From: Montanilutibacter psychrotolerans
Lineage (GTDB): Bacteria > Pseudomonadota > Gammaproteobacteria > Xanthomonadales > Xanthomonadaceae
NCBI RefSeq assembly: GCF_003719825.1
Contig: NZ_RIBS01000002.1
Coordinates: 620,001-684,000, forward strand
Length of the DNA stretch: 64,000 nucleotides
Direction of reading: 5' to 3'
The notes under the pieces were generated by a model, which was not told where the DNA came from, searched no databases, and was given only the letters and a program-made list of their open reading frames with translations. Of the stretch, positions 50,407-58,862 are shown piece by piece. Numbering within the stretch: position 1 is the stretch's first letter; each line of letters starts with the position of its first letter. A program made the translations under genes and the position numbers.

Positions 50407-51987
50407 ATGGGCCTGCAGCGGGTGTGGATTGGCTTGGGTCTCTTTCTTGCCAGCGCGCTGGCCATCGCGGCCGATACCGACATGAGCGATGTCGATGCGG
50501 CAATCGATGAGACGATTGCGCGTTACGGGCTGCCGGGCCTGGCCGTGGGCATCATCGAAAACGGACAGGTTGTCTATCGGCGCACGTCCGGTGAGCTGGT
50601 GGCGGGTGAGGGTGCGCCGATCACCACCCAGACGCTGTTCAAGATCGCGTCCAACAGCAAGGCAATGACCACCGCCACGCTTGCGCGCCTGGTCGACGCG
50701 GGCAAGTTGCGCTGGGACGACCCGGTGGTTCGCCACCTGCCGCACTTCCGCGTGTCCGACCCCTGGGTGACACGCGAGATGCAAGTGCGTGACCTGTTGA
50801 TCCACAACAGCGGACTGCGCGCGGGTGCCGGCGACTTGATGCTCTGGCCCGAGCCCAACCATTTCACGCGCGCCGACGTCATCGCCGGTCTAGCGCATCT
50901 CAAGCCCGTGCACAGCTTTCGCTCGCGCTACGACTACGACAATCTCATGTACATCGTCGCCGGCGAGGTCGCTGCCGCGGCCGGCGGCGTTCCCTACGAA
51001 GACCTGGTGCGCCGCGAGGTGTTTGCGCCCCTGGGGCTGACGCGTTGCCAGGTGGGTGCGTGGTCACCCGGCGATATCGGCGATGTCGCGCAACCGCACA
51101 CGCGCCGCGACGGCCACAATGCCGTGATCCGACGTGACGGGGCAACCGTCGCCGCAGCCACGATGGACGCCGCCGGCGGCATCCGCTGCAGCCTCGACGA
51201 CATGTTGGCCTGGATGCGCGCGTGGCTGCGCCCCGACGCCCCGTCGCATCCCTGGCTGTCGCCATCGCAGCGCAACGCGGTGTGGTCGGCGCAGATCCCC
51301 ATCCCGGTCTCGCGCAGGCAGCGCGACTGGGAAGGCAGTCGCTATACGGCCTACGGCTACGGTTGGCGGCTTTCCGACGCAGACGGCACGTTCAAGGTCG
51401 CACACACCGGAACGCTATCGGGCATGTACTCGTCGGTGACGTTGCTGCCGCAGCGCGGCGTCGGCTTCGTGATCCTCATCAACGCCGATGCGGAAGATGC
51501 GCGCAGCGTGCTCGGCCAGGCGTTGCTCAAGCGCTATACGGCCCCGCAGTCAGTGCACACCGTCGCGCACTACGCACAACGAGTCGAAAGCGAGCGATCC
51601 GCCCCGGGCGCCAGCCGTGCGCCCGATACCTCGGCGCGCCGGCCGTTGGCGTCCGATGCGATTCCCACCTTGGCCGGTGTGTACCGCGACGCGTGGTTTG
51701 GCGACGTGTCCGTGTGCCCCGAGGCCGGAGAGATGCGCTTTCGCGCGCACAAGTCACCGATGCTCGACGGACGCCTGATGCGAGTCGGCGAACGTCTTCT
51801 GGTCGACTGGCACGACGACAGTGTGGACGCCGAAGCCTGGCTGGAGTTCACGCCGGGCGCGCATGATGGTCCTGCCACGCTGGCGATGGCCAAGGTCGAT
51901 CCCGATGCCGATTTCAGCTACGACTACGAAGACCTCTCGCTTTCGCGCGTACGCGATTGCCAAAGCGGCGCGCAACCGCAAAAGTAG
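50407..51987 (+). CDS. serine beta-lactamase/D,D-peptidase family hydrolase
   Basis: A 526-residue exported enzyme with signal peptide (residues 5-21). The class C-type motifs are complete: S82-N-S-K85, Y177-D-N179 and H333-T-G335. The C-terminal 120 residues form an additional beta domain of the DUF3471 kind. Such proteins act as D-aminopeptidases, esterases or D,D-peptidases as often as beta-lactamases. Given the neighbouring D-Ala-D-Ala dipeptidase, a role on D-amino-acid peptides is plausible. GGAG five bases ahead fixes the ATG at 50407. Confidence 0.88.
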   Translation: MGLQRVWIGLGLFLASALAIAADTDMSDVDAAIDETIARYGLPGLAVGIIENGQVVYRRTSGELVAGEGAPITTQTLFKIASNSKAMTTATLARLVDAGKLRWDDPVVRHLPHFRVSDPWVTREMQVRDLLIHNSGLRAGAGDLMLWPEPNHFTRADVIAGLAHLKPVHSFRSRYDYDNLMYIVAGEVAAAAGGVPYEDLVRREVFAPLGLTRCQVGAWSPGDIGDVAQPHTRRDGHNAVIRRDGATVAAATMDAAGGIRCSLDDMLAWMRAWLRPDAPSHPWLSPSQRNAVWSAQIPIPVSRRQRDWEGSRYTAYGYGWRLSDADGTFKVAHTGTLSGMYSSVTLLPQRGVGFVILINADAEDARSVLGQALLKRYTAPQSVHTVAHYAQRVESERSAPGASRAPDTSARRPLASDAIPTLAGVYRDAWFGDVSVCPEAGEMRFRAHKSPMLDGRLMRVGERLLVDWHDDSVDAEAWLEFTPGAHDGPATLAMAKVDPDADFSYDYEDLSLSRVRDCQSGAQPQK

Positions 51988-52750
51988 CGGCGCGCTACGT
52001 GCCATTGCGCTACTGGTCGCCGCCTTCGCGTTTCTGCCCGGTGGCTGTGCCTCCACCTCGCTCGCGCCGTCCGTGACGGCCCAACAGGCGACGATCGAAC
52101 GCAACGACAGTCGCGCCGTCGGCTCGGCCGACAACGCCGAGTCCGTCGGACTGGTCGACGCGCAGTCGTTGGCACCGGGCCTGCAGCTGGACATCCGCTA
52201 TGCCGGAAGCGACAACTTCGTTGGCGCGCCGATCGACGGCTATCACGCCCCGCGCTGTCTGCTGCTTCGCCCCGCCGCACAGGCCCTGGCGCGGGTGGAA
52301 CGCGACCTGCGCACACAGGGATTGCGCCTTCGTGTGTTCGACTGCTATCGCCCGATGCGCGCGGTGCGGCACTTCGTCCGCTGGGCAGCCGACCTCGAGG
52401 ATCAGGCCAGCAAGCCCATCTACTACCCGCGCCTGGACAAGCGCGAATTGCTCGGCGACTACATCGCACCGACGTCCGGCCACAGCCGCGGCGCGACGGT
52501 TGACCTGACACTGGAGCGTTGCGACGGCGCGACGTGTGCGCCGCTCGACATGGGCACGCCCTTCGATTTTTTCGATTCGCGTGCGAACACCGATGCCGCG
52601 GATGTCACCGCACTCCAGCGCGGCAACCGCGACCGGTTGCGCGCGGCGATGCAGCGCGAAGGCTTTCGGAACTACCCGCTGGAATGGTGGCACTACACGT
52701 TGCAACCCGAACCCTCGCCGGGCCGGTACTACGACGTTCCGGTGCGCTGA
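51905..52750 (+). CDS. VanX/DdpX-like D-Ala-D-Ala dipeptidase lipoprotein
   Basis: About 281 residues. It has a basic N-terminus, a hydrophobic stretch and lipobox LPGGC, then the zinc peptidase domain with RVFDCYRP, the SGHSRGATVDLTL motif (zinc His and Asp) and EWWHY (catalytic Glu and third zinc His). Family members hydrolyse D-Ala-D-Ala. The only in-frame ATG before the signal lies inside the 3' end of the hydrolase gene, giving an 83-base overlap; a rarer start codon nearer the signal is possible. Confidence 0.88.
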   Translation: MPISATTTKTSRFRAYAIAKAARNRKSSGALRAIALLVAAFAFLPGGCASTSLAPSVTAQQATIERNDSRAVGSADNAESVGLVDAQSLAPGLQLDIRYAGSDNFVGAPIDGYHAPRCLLLRPAAQALARVERDLRTQGLRLRVFDCYRPMRAVRHFVRWAADLEDQASKPIYYPRLDKRELLGDYIAPTSGHSRGATVDLTLERCDGATCAPLDMGTPFDFFDSRANTDAADVTALQRGNRDRLRAAMQREGFRNYPLEWWHYTLQPEPSPGRYYDVPVR

Positions 52751-53156
52751 ACGTCGCGCGCGATGCGTCGCGGCGGGGTTCTTGGTCAAGCTGCAGGTTT
52801 ACGCAGGTTGTGACGATTTTTGGCCTCGCGAATACTGCGCCGCCGCGACGGCAGCTGAATTCCGCCTGAGCGTTCGTACGATTCCCTTCCATCGCACTCG
52901 TTGCCTGCACGCGTTCCGTGCGGAGGCGCACGGCGGTGGGTGAACGCCGGCATCCAGGCATCGCGCAACAAAACTTTTTCGTTCTGCGTGTCCTGTAATC
53001 GGTGCATCGAGCGTTCATTGGCCTACGTCCGCACTTGCAAGGCAACGCGAGTGAAGACGTCATCGCTACATGCTTCGGTAACAGTGCGTGCCGACACTGC
53101 CGGCGCGCAGCAGCGACCAACGCGAATCACATACTCACGGAACAGAGGATCTGGAC
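52751..53156. other. intergenic region ahead of the ACP/ketosynthase operon
   Basis: This 406-base stretch separates the murein locus from the next operon and holds no gene I can support. TTGTGA (52808-52813), 17 bases, AATACT (52831-52836) is a moderate sigma70 promoter; TGTAAT at 52994-52999 is another possible -10. It is less GC-rich than its flanks. Confidence 0.4.
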
Positions 53157-53732
53157 ATGGAAAGCCCCTACAGCCACGCGGCATTGATCGATCTGGTGAT
53201 GGACACGCTTTGCGGCGTGCTCGGTTGCGACAGGTCGGAACTGACGGCCGATCACGCGATCGGCAACGATCTTGGCGCCGAGTCGCTGGATTTCGTGGAG
53301 CTGCGCTACAACCTCGAGCGCACACTCGGCATCGTGCTGCCGCAGCGCAGCGTCCTGGATCACTACGGCGCCGCAAGCGGCGATCCGCAAGCGTTGTACG
53401 TGGGCGGAAAGCTCAGCGAGATCGGTGCGTACGCGTTGCAGAACAGCTTCTTCGCGTACTCCTCGAAGCTTGCCCATGCCGGTGCCGGTACGCACGAGGT
53501 GATGGCCGGAGCCACGATTTCGAACTGGGCTGGCCTGCTCAAGGGCGTGCTCGATTGCTTGCCGGCGCAGTGCCCGGATTGCGGCCATGAGCACGCCGTG
53601 ATTGCGCCGTCCGGAAAGCCCGCCTGTGCTGCCTGCGGTAGCGTCGTCAAGCCGCTCGCCGGCGACGAGGCGATGGCGCTCTCGATGCAGGAAGCGGCGG
53701 CGGGCTGGGAAAGCCAGAAGCTGGTGGCGTAA
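53157..53732 (+). CDS. acyl carrier protein with C-terminal zinc-ribbon tail
   Basis: A 191-residue protein. Residues 1-75 are an acyl carrier domain with the phosphopantetheine site S43 in DLGAESLDFVELR. Residues 76-135 are helical and of unknown kind. Residues 139-160 hold two CxxC pairs (CPDC and CAAC), a zinc-ribbon pattern not usual in ACPs. The ATG at 53157 follows AGAGGA. As the first gene of the operon it should carry the growing chain for the ketosynthases downstream. The tail could recruit partners. Confidence 0.85.
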   Translation: MESPYSHAALIDLVMDTLCGVLGCDRSELTADHAIGNDLGAESLDFVELRYNLERTLGIVLPQRSVLDHYGAASGDPQALYVGGKLSEIGAYALQNSFFAYSSKLAHAGAGTHEVMAGATISNWAGLLKGVLDCLPAQCPDCGHEHAVIAPSGKPACAACGSVVKPLAGDEAMALSMQEAAAGWESQKLVA

Positions 53733-53832
53733 CCACCGCGTCAAGCATCCGACGCACCGCCTCGCGCAGGCGGGCGTCGGCGCCATCGGCGAGCTCGCGC
53801 AGTCGCGGCTCGCATTGGAAAGGACTCCAGGA

Positions 53833-55146
53833 ATGTCAATCAACGGGCACGCTGCGGCTGCGCCGCAGGACGTCGTCGTCACTGGCTTGGGTGTTGTCAG
53901 CCCCGGCGGACTTGGCGCGCAGGCGCTGTTCGACCGCCTTTCCGGCGGCCACAGTCTGGTCACCGAGCACCCTGCGCTGAAGGCGCTGGGCTTCGACAAT
54001 CCCGCCTGCGCCTACGTCAACGGCGCGGTATTCGCCGACGCCGACGCGCTCAATGGTGGCGCCGACGCCGACTGGGGCGAGCAGACGCGCCTGGCTCTGG
54101 CCGCGGCGACCATGGCCTGGCAACAGGCGGGCCTCCCGAAGGGATCACACGAGTTGCTGGGCGGTGTCTTTCTGGCCAGCAATCGGCAGTTGTTCGACGA
54201 GCGCGCGCTGGCGACGCTGGTGCAATCGATGGACGTCGATGGCGACGTGATCGATTTCGACGCGTACCTGGATGGCCTCGCGTCGAGTGACGCCGGCGGC
54301 GAGGGCTACTTCCACAAGCAGCAGGATCTGGCGACGCTGGCGTTGGCCGATCGCTTCGGCCTGCAGGAACACCACGGCGCTCACGGCGAAGCCTGCGCGG
54401 CCGGTGCAATGGCAATCGGGGCGGCGATGCAGCAGATCCGCGCTGGCCTGATCGACGTCGCCCTGGCCGGTGCCACCGAGACGCCGTGCAACTTCGTGCC
54501 ACTGGTCGCCTTCAACAGCATCGGTGCGCTGGCCGACGGCGCGGCCCTGCAGGGTGCGGCCATCAGTCGTCCGTTCGATCGCGAGCGTTGCGGTTTCGTG
54601 ATGGGCGAGGGCAGCGCGTTCCTCGTGCTCGAATCGGCGGCGCATGCGGCCCGGCGCGGTGCCACGGTGCTGGCACGGGTGCGCGGGTTCGCCGGCTTGC
54701 TGGAGGCGCACAAGATCACCTCCAGCGACCACGACGGAAGCGAGTACGCGCGCTGCATCCGCATGGCGCTGACCGACGCCGGTCTGCAGCCTGCCGATAT
54801 CGACCACGTCAGCGCCCACGGCACGTCCACGCCCGCCAACGATGCCTGCGAGGCGATGGCATTGAAGCAGGTCTTTGGCGAGCGCGTCGCGCAGCTGCCG
54901 ATCACGGCCAACAAATCGGCATTGGGACACTCGCTGGCCAATAGCGGCGCGGTGGAAGCGGTGCTCTCGGTGCTGTCGCTTCAGCACCAGGTGTTGCTGC
55001 CGACGCTCAACTACCAGCAGCCCGACGCCTCCACCGCCGGACTCGACGTCGTCACCACCTTACGCGACGCGCCACTGCGCCACGTGCTCAGCAATTCGTT
55101 CGGCTTCGGCGGATCGAACGTCGCATTGATCCTGGAGGCAGCGTGA
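53833..55146 (+). CDS. beta-ketoacyl-ACP synthase (FabF-like), active
   Basis: A 437-residue KAS II-type enzyme with the full triad C188 (HGEACAAGAMAIGAA), H329 (SAHGTSTPAND) and H366 (NKSALGHSLANSG). The C-terminal NSFGFGGSNVALIL is present. It would condense malonyl-ACP with an acyl primer. It is followed, with a one-base overlap, by a ketosynthase-like protein without these residues, suggesting a KS-alpha/KS-beta pair. Confidence 0.92.
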   Translation: MSINGHAAAAPQDVVVTGLGVVSPGGLGAQALFDRLSGGHSLVTEHPALKALGFDNPACAYVNGAVFADADALNGGADADWGEQTRLALAAATMAWQQAGLPKGSHELLGGVFLASNRQLFDERALATLVQSMDVDGDVIDFDAYLDGLASSDAGGEGYFHKQQDLATLALADRFGLQEHHGAHGEACAAGAMAIGAAMQQIRAGLIDVALAGATETPCNFVPLVAFNSIGALADGAALQGAAISRPFDRERCGFVMGEGSAFLVLESAAHAARRGATVLARVRGFAGLLEAHKITSSDHDGSEYARCIRMALTDAGLQPADIDHVSAHGTSTPANDACEAMALKQVFGERVAQLPITANKSALGHSLANSGAVEAVLSVLSLQHQVLLPTLNYQQPDASTAGLDVVTTLRDAPLRHVLSNSFGFGGSNVALILEAA

Positions 55147-56276
55147 TGGCTGGCGTTCTACGTGTGGCGTTGCGCAACCCGGCAATCCGCTCCGCGCTCG
55201 GCGACCATGCCGACGCGGTGTGGGCGGCTTTGGCATCGCCTCCCGCGCCCGAGGCGATGCCCGGTGTCGTGGATGGCATGCGGGCGCTGTATGCGGGCGA
55301 GCCGCAGCTCGCGGAACTCGGCATCGATCGCAAGCTTGCCCGGACGATGGAGAAGCAGGCGCGGATGATGCTCGCGACCGCCGCGACGAGCCTGGCCGAC
55401 GAGAGTGACGGGCGCGGATCCGAGCGCGGCCTGTACCTCGGGCTGCCCACCGTCGACGAACCGATCCCGGGCATGGTGGCACTGGAGAACTGGCATGCCG
55501 ATCGCGGCCGCGAGCCCATCGGCGCGCACCTGCAGCGCGAGACACCGCCGTTCTCTGGGTTGAGCATGCTCAACAGCTCGGCGGCGGCCCACATCGCCGC
55601 CACCCTGCGCATGACTGGCAGCCTTGCGGTGTACTCGCCGTTCGCCGATGCCGGACTCAACGCGCTGGTCGATGGCGCCTGCGCCGTTGCCGACGGGGAG
55701 TGCACGGATGCACTGATCGGCGCGGTGTCGCCGAAGATCGATCCGATGCTGCCGTTGCAGTACCAGCGCTGGAGCGAGCCCGGGATGACGCTTGCCGCGG
55801 GCGAGGCCTGCGCGAGCCTGCTGGCATCGCCGGCCGGCGATGATGCCGACGAAGCGCGTCTGCTGGGCTACGCCCGCGGGTATGCGTCGCTGCCGTGGAA
55901 TGGCGATGGCGGACCGCTTCCTGCCTTGATCGCCCAAGCGCTGTCGATGGCTGAGCGCCACGCCGGACAGGTGGGGTGGATCGTGCACTCCGCGCCGTGG
56001 CGGGATTGCCAGCGCCGCGCGTTGGATGCCGCCTTGACCGCGTGCTGGCCCACCGCGCTGCCGCCTCGGCTGGATATCGAACGCAGCTTCGGGCGCATTG
56101 GCCCCGCGGCCACCACGCTCGCCGCAAGCCTGGCCTTGCATGCACTGCAACGCGGTGAGTGCCACGCCGACAACGAATCCCAACGGCGTGTCCTGACGCA
56201 GCCGACGGTGCTGGTGATCGCGATGGCGCCGCACGGGCAATGCGGCGTGATCGTGATCGGCAAGGAGCAGGCATGA
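55146..56276 (+). CDS. degenerate ketosynthase-like partner protein
   Basis: A 376-residue protein with thiolase-fold features (GLSMLNSSAAAHIAATLRM; ALVDGACAVADGECTDALIG) but no Cys-His-His triad; the nucleophile region reads VYSPFADAGLNAL. It is shorter than true ketosynthases. Its start overlaps the stop of the active synthase gene by one base and its stop overlaps the next by four. It is probably a non-catalytic partner akin to a chain-length factor; this is inference. Confidence 0.75.
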   Translation: MAGVLRVALRNPAIRSALGDHADAVWAALASPPAPEAMPGVVDGMRALYAGEPQLAELGIDRKLARTMEKQARMMLATAATSLADESDGRGSERGLYLGLPTVDEPIPGMVALENWHADRGREPIGAHLQRETPPFSGLSMLNSSAAAHIAATLRMTGSLAVYSPFADAGLNALVDGACAVADGECTDALIGAVSPKIDPMLPLQYQRWSEPGMTLAAGEACASLLASPAGDDADEARLLGYARGYASLPWNGDGGPLPALIAQALSMAERHAGQVGWIVHSAPWRDCQRRALDAALTACWPTALPPRLDIERSFGRIGPAATTLAASLALHALQRGECHADNESQRRVLTQPTVLVIAMAPHGQCGVIVIGKEQA

Positions 56277-57580
56277 ACGCGCAACGTGTTGTGGTGACCG
56301 GCCTGGGTGCGGTCACCGGGCTGGGACTGGGTTGGCGCACGCTGTGGGACGGCCTGTGTGCCGGGCGAAGCGCGGTACGCCCGTGGAGTCCGCCCGGACT
56401 GGACGGGTTTCCGGTGCGCTTCGCCGCGCCGGTGGCGTGGGAGGCGTTCGCCGACGCGCACCGCGGCAGTTCGTGGTGGGAAACGCCGATGGAGCGACGC
56501 AGCCGATTCGGCATGGCCGCGCTCGACGAGGCCGTCGCCGACGCCGGCGAAGTGCTGCGGTCCCACGCGCCCAGCCGTATCGGCATCGCCATTGGCTCGG
56601 GCGTTCCCGAACGCGACCCGGCGGACATGCTGCTTGCGGTCGGCGAGAAGGGACCGTGCTGGAGCAACCTCTACCGGCGCGCTGCCGAACTCAACCCCGA
56701 TAGCGGGCTGATCAACAGCAACGACCACCTCGCCGTGCTGGCCGCGCGCCACCTCCAGGTGCAAGGGCCGGTGGTGCACTTCTCGACCGCTTGCGCCGGT
56801 GCGGCGCACGCGATCGGCCACGGCTTCCGCATGATCCGCCGGGGCGAAGTCGACGCGATGATCGTCGGCGGCGCCGATTCGGTGCTCAACCTGTCGACCA
56901 TGGTGGGCCTGCACCTGCTTGGCGCCCCGTCGGTGTCGGATCAGTTCGGCGAGGCGCTGTCACGGCCGTTCGACCGCGATCGCTCCGGCTTCGTCGCGGC
57001 CGAGGGCGCGGCGCTGCTGGTGCTGGAAAGCGAGTCGACAGCGCGCCGTCGCGGCGCGCGCGTCTACGCCGAGATCGCCGGCTTCGGCAGCGCCCTAGAT
57101 GCCTACCGGATCACGGCCCCGCACCCGCAGGGCGATGGCGCGGCGCTCGCGATGCAGCGGGCGCTGCGCGACGCCTCGATGTCCCCCAGCGCGATCGATC
57201 ACGTGAACGCGCACGGCACATCGACACCGCTCAACGATCCGGCCGAGACGCTGGCCATCAAGCGTGTGTTTGCGGCCAATGGGCACTACCGGCGCCTGGC
57301 GGTTTCGTCCAACAAGTCGATGATCGGCCACCTCATTGCCGCCGCTGGCGCGCCCGAGTGCATCGCCACCGTGCTCGCCGTCGCGCAGGGCCGCGTGCCG
57401 CCAACGCTGAACCTCACGAACCCCGACGCGCAGTGCGACCTCGACTACGTCCCCGGAAACGTGGCGCGCGCGCAGACCGTGCGTGCCGCGATCAGCAATT
57501 CGTTTGGTTTCGGCGGACTAAACGCGACGATCGCCGTCCGCGCGCACCCCCTGGCTGAAGGAGTCTCCCATGCGTCCTGA
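56273..57580 (+). CDS. second beta-ketoacyl-ACP synthase (FabF-like), active
   Basis: A 435-residue enzyme with a complete triad: C174 (STACAGAAHAIGHG), H314 (NAHGTSTPLND) and H353 (NKSMIGHLIAAAGAPE), plus NSFGFGGLNATI at the C-terminus. It starts in the ATGA overlap with the degenerate protein and overlaps the next gene by 11 bases, so stoichiometric expression is likely. It may act at a different chain length from the first synthase. Confidence 0.93.
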   Translation: MNAQRVVVTGLGAVTGLGLGWRTLWDGLCAGRSAVRPWSPPGLDGFPVRFAAPVAWEAFADAHRGSSWWETPMERRSRFGMAALDEAVADAGEVLRSHAPSRIGIAIGSGVPERDPADMLLAVGEKGPCWSNLYRRAAELNPDSGLINSNDHLAVLAARHLQVQGPVVHFSTACAGAAHAIGHGFRMIRRGEVDAMIVGGADSVLNLSTMVGLHLLGAPSVSDQFGEALSRPFDRDRSGFVAAEGAALLVLESESTARRRGARVYAEIAGFGSALDAYRITAPHPQGDGAALAMQRALRDASMSPSAIDHVNAHGTSTPLNDPAETLAIKRVFAANGHYRRLAVSSNKSMIGHLIAAAGAPECIATVLAVAQGRVPPTLNLTNPDAQCDLDYVPGNVARAQTVRAAISNSFGFGGLNATIAVRAHPLAEGVSHAS

Positions 57581-58862
57581 GATGCCCGCCATCGCCCTGA
57601 CCGGAATCGGCGCCGTGCTGCCGTCCGGGCTGGGCCACGAGGCGCTGTGGTCGGACTGGCAGCAGTCGCCGCCGACGCTCGGCCGCTTCGCGCACCCGTT
57701 GCTGCGAACCTCGCGCATCGTCGCGTATGGCGCCGTGCCCGAGGACGCGCGCGCGGCGTCGCGCGACGCCGTGCCGTTCAAGTTGCGTCGCTACGGTACC
57801 GATCCCAGCCACTGGGCCGTGCACGCGGCCGGCCAGGCAATCGCCGATGCCGCGATCGCCTGGGACGACCTGCCCGAGGATCGCCGCGGCCTGTTCTCGG
57901 GGCAGGGCGATTACAGCCATCCGGACATCGGCTCGCTGCGTGCCTCAGTGCAGGCCGCGCGCCAGCCCGGCGGCAAGCTCGACTACCGCGTCCTGGCGCG
58001 CCAGGCGTTGTACCGCCGTGGCGCCGACCCGTTCATTTCGATCAAGGCCCTGGCCAACAACGCGCTCGCGTTGACCAGCCTGACCTACCGTTGTCGCGGC
58101 GTGGGATGCGCGTTCGTGCAGAACGAGGCCGCCGGCATCGCCGCACTGCGCCGTGCGTTGTTCGAGCTGACCCATCACCGCTGCGATGCCGCGCTGGTCA
58201 TTGCCTGCGGCAGCTACGCCGAGCCGATCACGCTGGCCGAGCTGTGGCAACGCGGCCTGCTCGGCGATGCCGACGCGGTCCCCGAGGTGCTGGCCGGCTT
58301 CGATGCCGGCGCGCGCGGCAGCGTGCTGGGCGAGGGCGCCGTGGCGCTGTTGCTGGAGCGCACGGACGACGTGCACGCACGTGGCGGTCGCGTTCGCGCG
58401 GTGTTGCATTCGGCGCGCGGCCACGCAGCACGCAACCCGCGTCCCGAACGCGTGTCGGACGCAGACGAGGGCACTGGCCACGCGGCCTTGCTCGCACACC
58501 TGCCCACGCTGGCAGGCACTAGCGCGGTGCTGGCCGACGGCCGCGGCCACGTCGCGCTGGATAGCCGCGAGGCCAACCAACTTGCCCGGCACCTTCCGAC
58601 GGGCACTGCGGTGTCGTCGTTGCGCGCCAGCACCGGCGTGGTGCCTGCGGCCGGTGCGCTGGCCGATGTCGCGATGGCCGCACAGGTGCTGGGCCACGAC
58701 CTGCTGCCGCCGATCCGCGGATTGGTCGACCCGGTGGTTTCCGACGGCCGCGTCGACTGGGTCACCGGCCCGGCGCGCGCTCAGCGCTTCGATCACGTGC
58801 TCTGCATGCAGCAGGGCTACTCCGGCTTTTCCTCCGCCGTCACGGTCAGCCGTGCGGCATGA
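57570..58862 (+). CDS. KS-beta (chain-length-factor-like) protein
   Basis: A 430-residue ketosynthase fold in which the nucleophile is replaced (the usual ACA is NEA in FVQNEAAGIAALRRAL). The first His motif reads LADGRGH in place of NAHGTGT, and the second lacks its His (LRASTGVVPAAGAL). All three catalytic residues are thus lost while the fold is kept, as in KS-beta subunits of type II polyketide synthases. AAGGAG precedes the ATG. It likely dimerises with the preceding active synthase. Confidence 0.82.
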   Translation: MRPEMPAIALTGIGAVLPSGLGHEALWSDWQQSPPTLGRFAHPLLRTSRIVAYGAVPEDARAASRDAVPFKLRRYGTDPSHWAVHAAGQAIADAAIAWDDLPEDRRGLFSGQGDYSHPDIGSLRASVQAARQPGGKLDYRVLARQALYRRGADPFISIKALANNALALTSLTYRCRGVGCAFVQNEAAGIAALRRALFELTHHRCDAALVIACGSYAEPITLAELWQRGLLGDADAVPEVLAGFDAGARGSVLGEGAVALLLERTDDVHARGGRVRAVLHSARGHAARNPRPERVSDADEGTGHAALLAHLPTLAGTSAVLADGRGHVALDSREANQLARHLPTGTAVSSLRASTGVVPAAGALADVAMAAQVLGHDLLPPIRGLVDPVVSDGRVDWVTGPARAQRFDHVLCMQQGYSGFSSAVTVSRAA

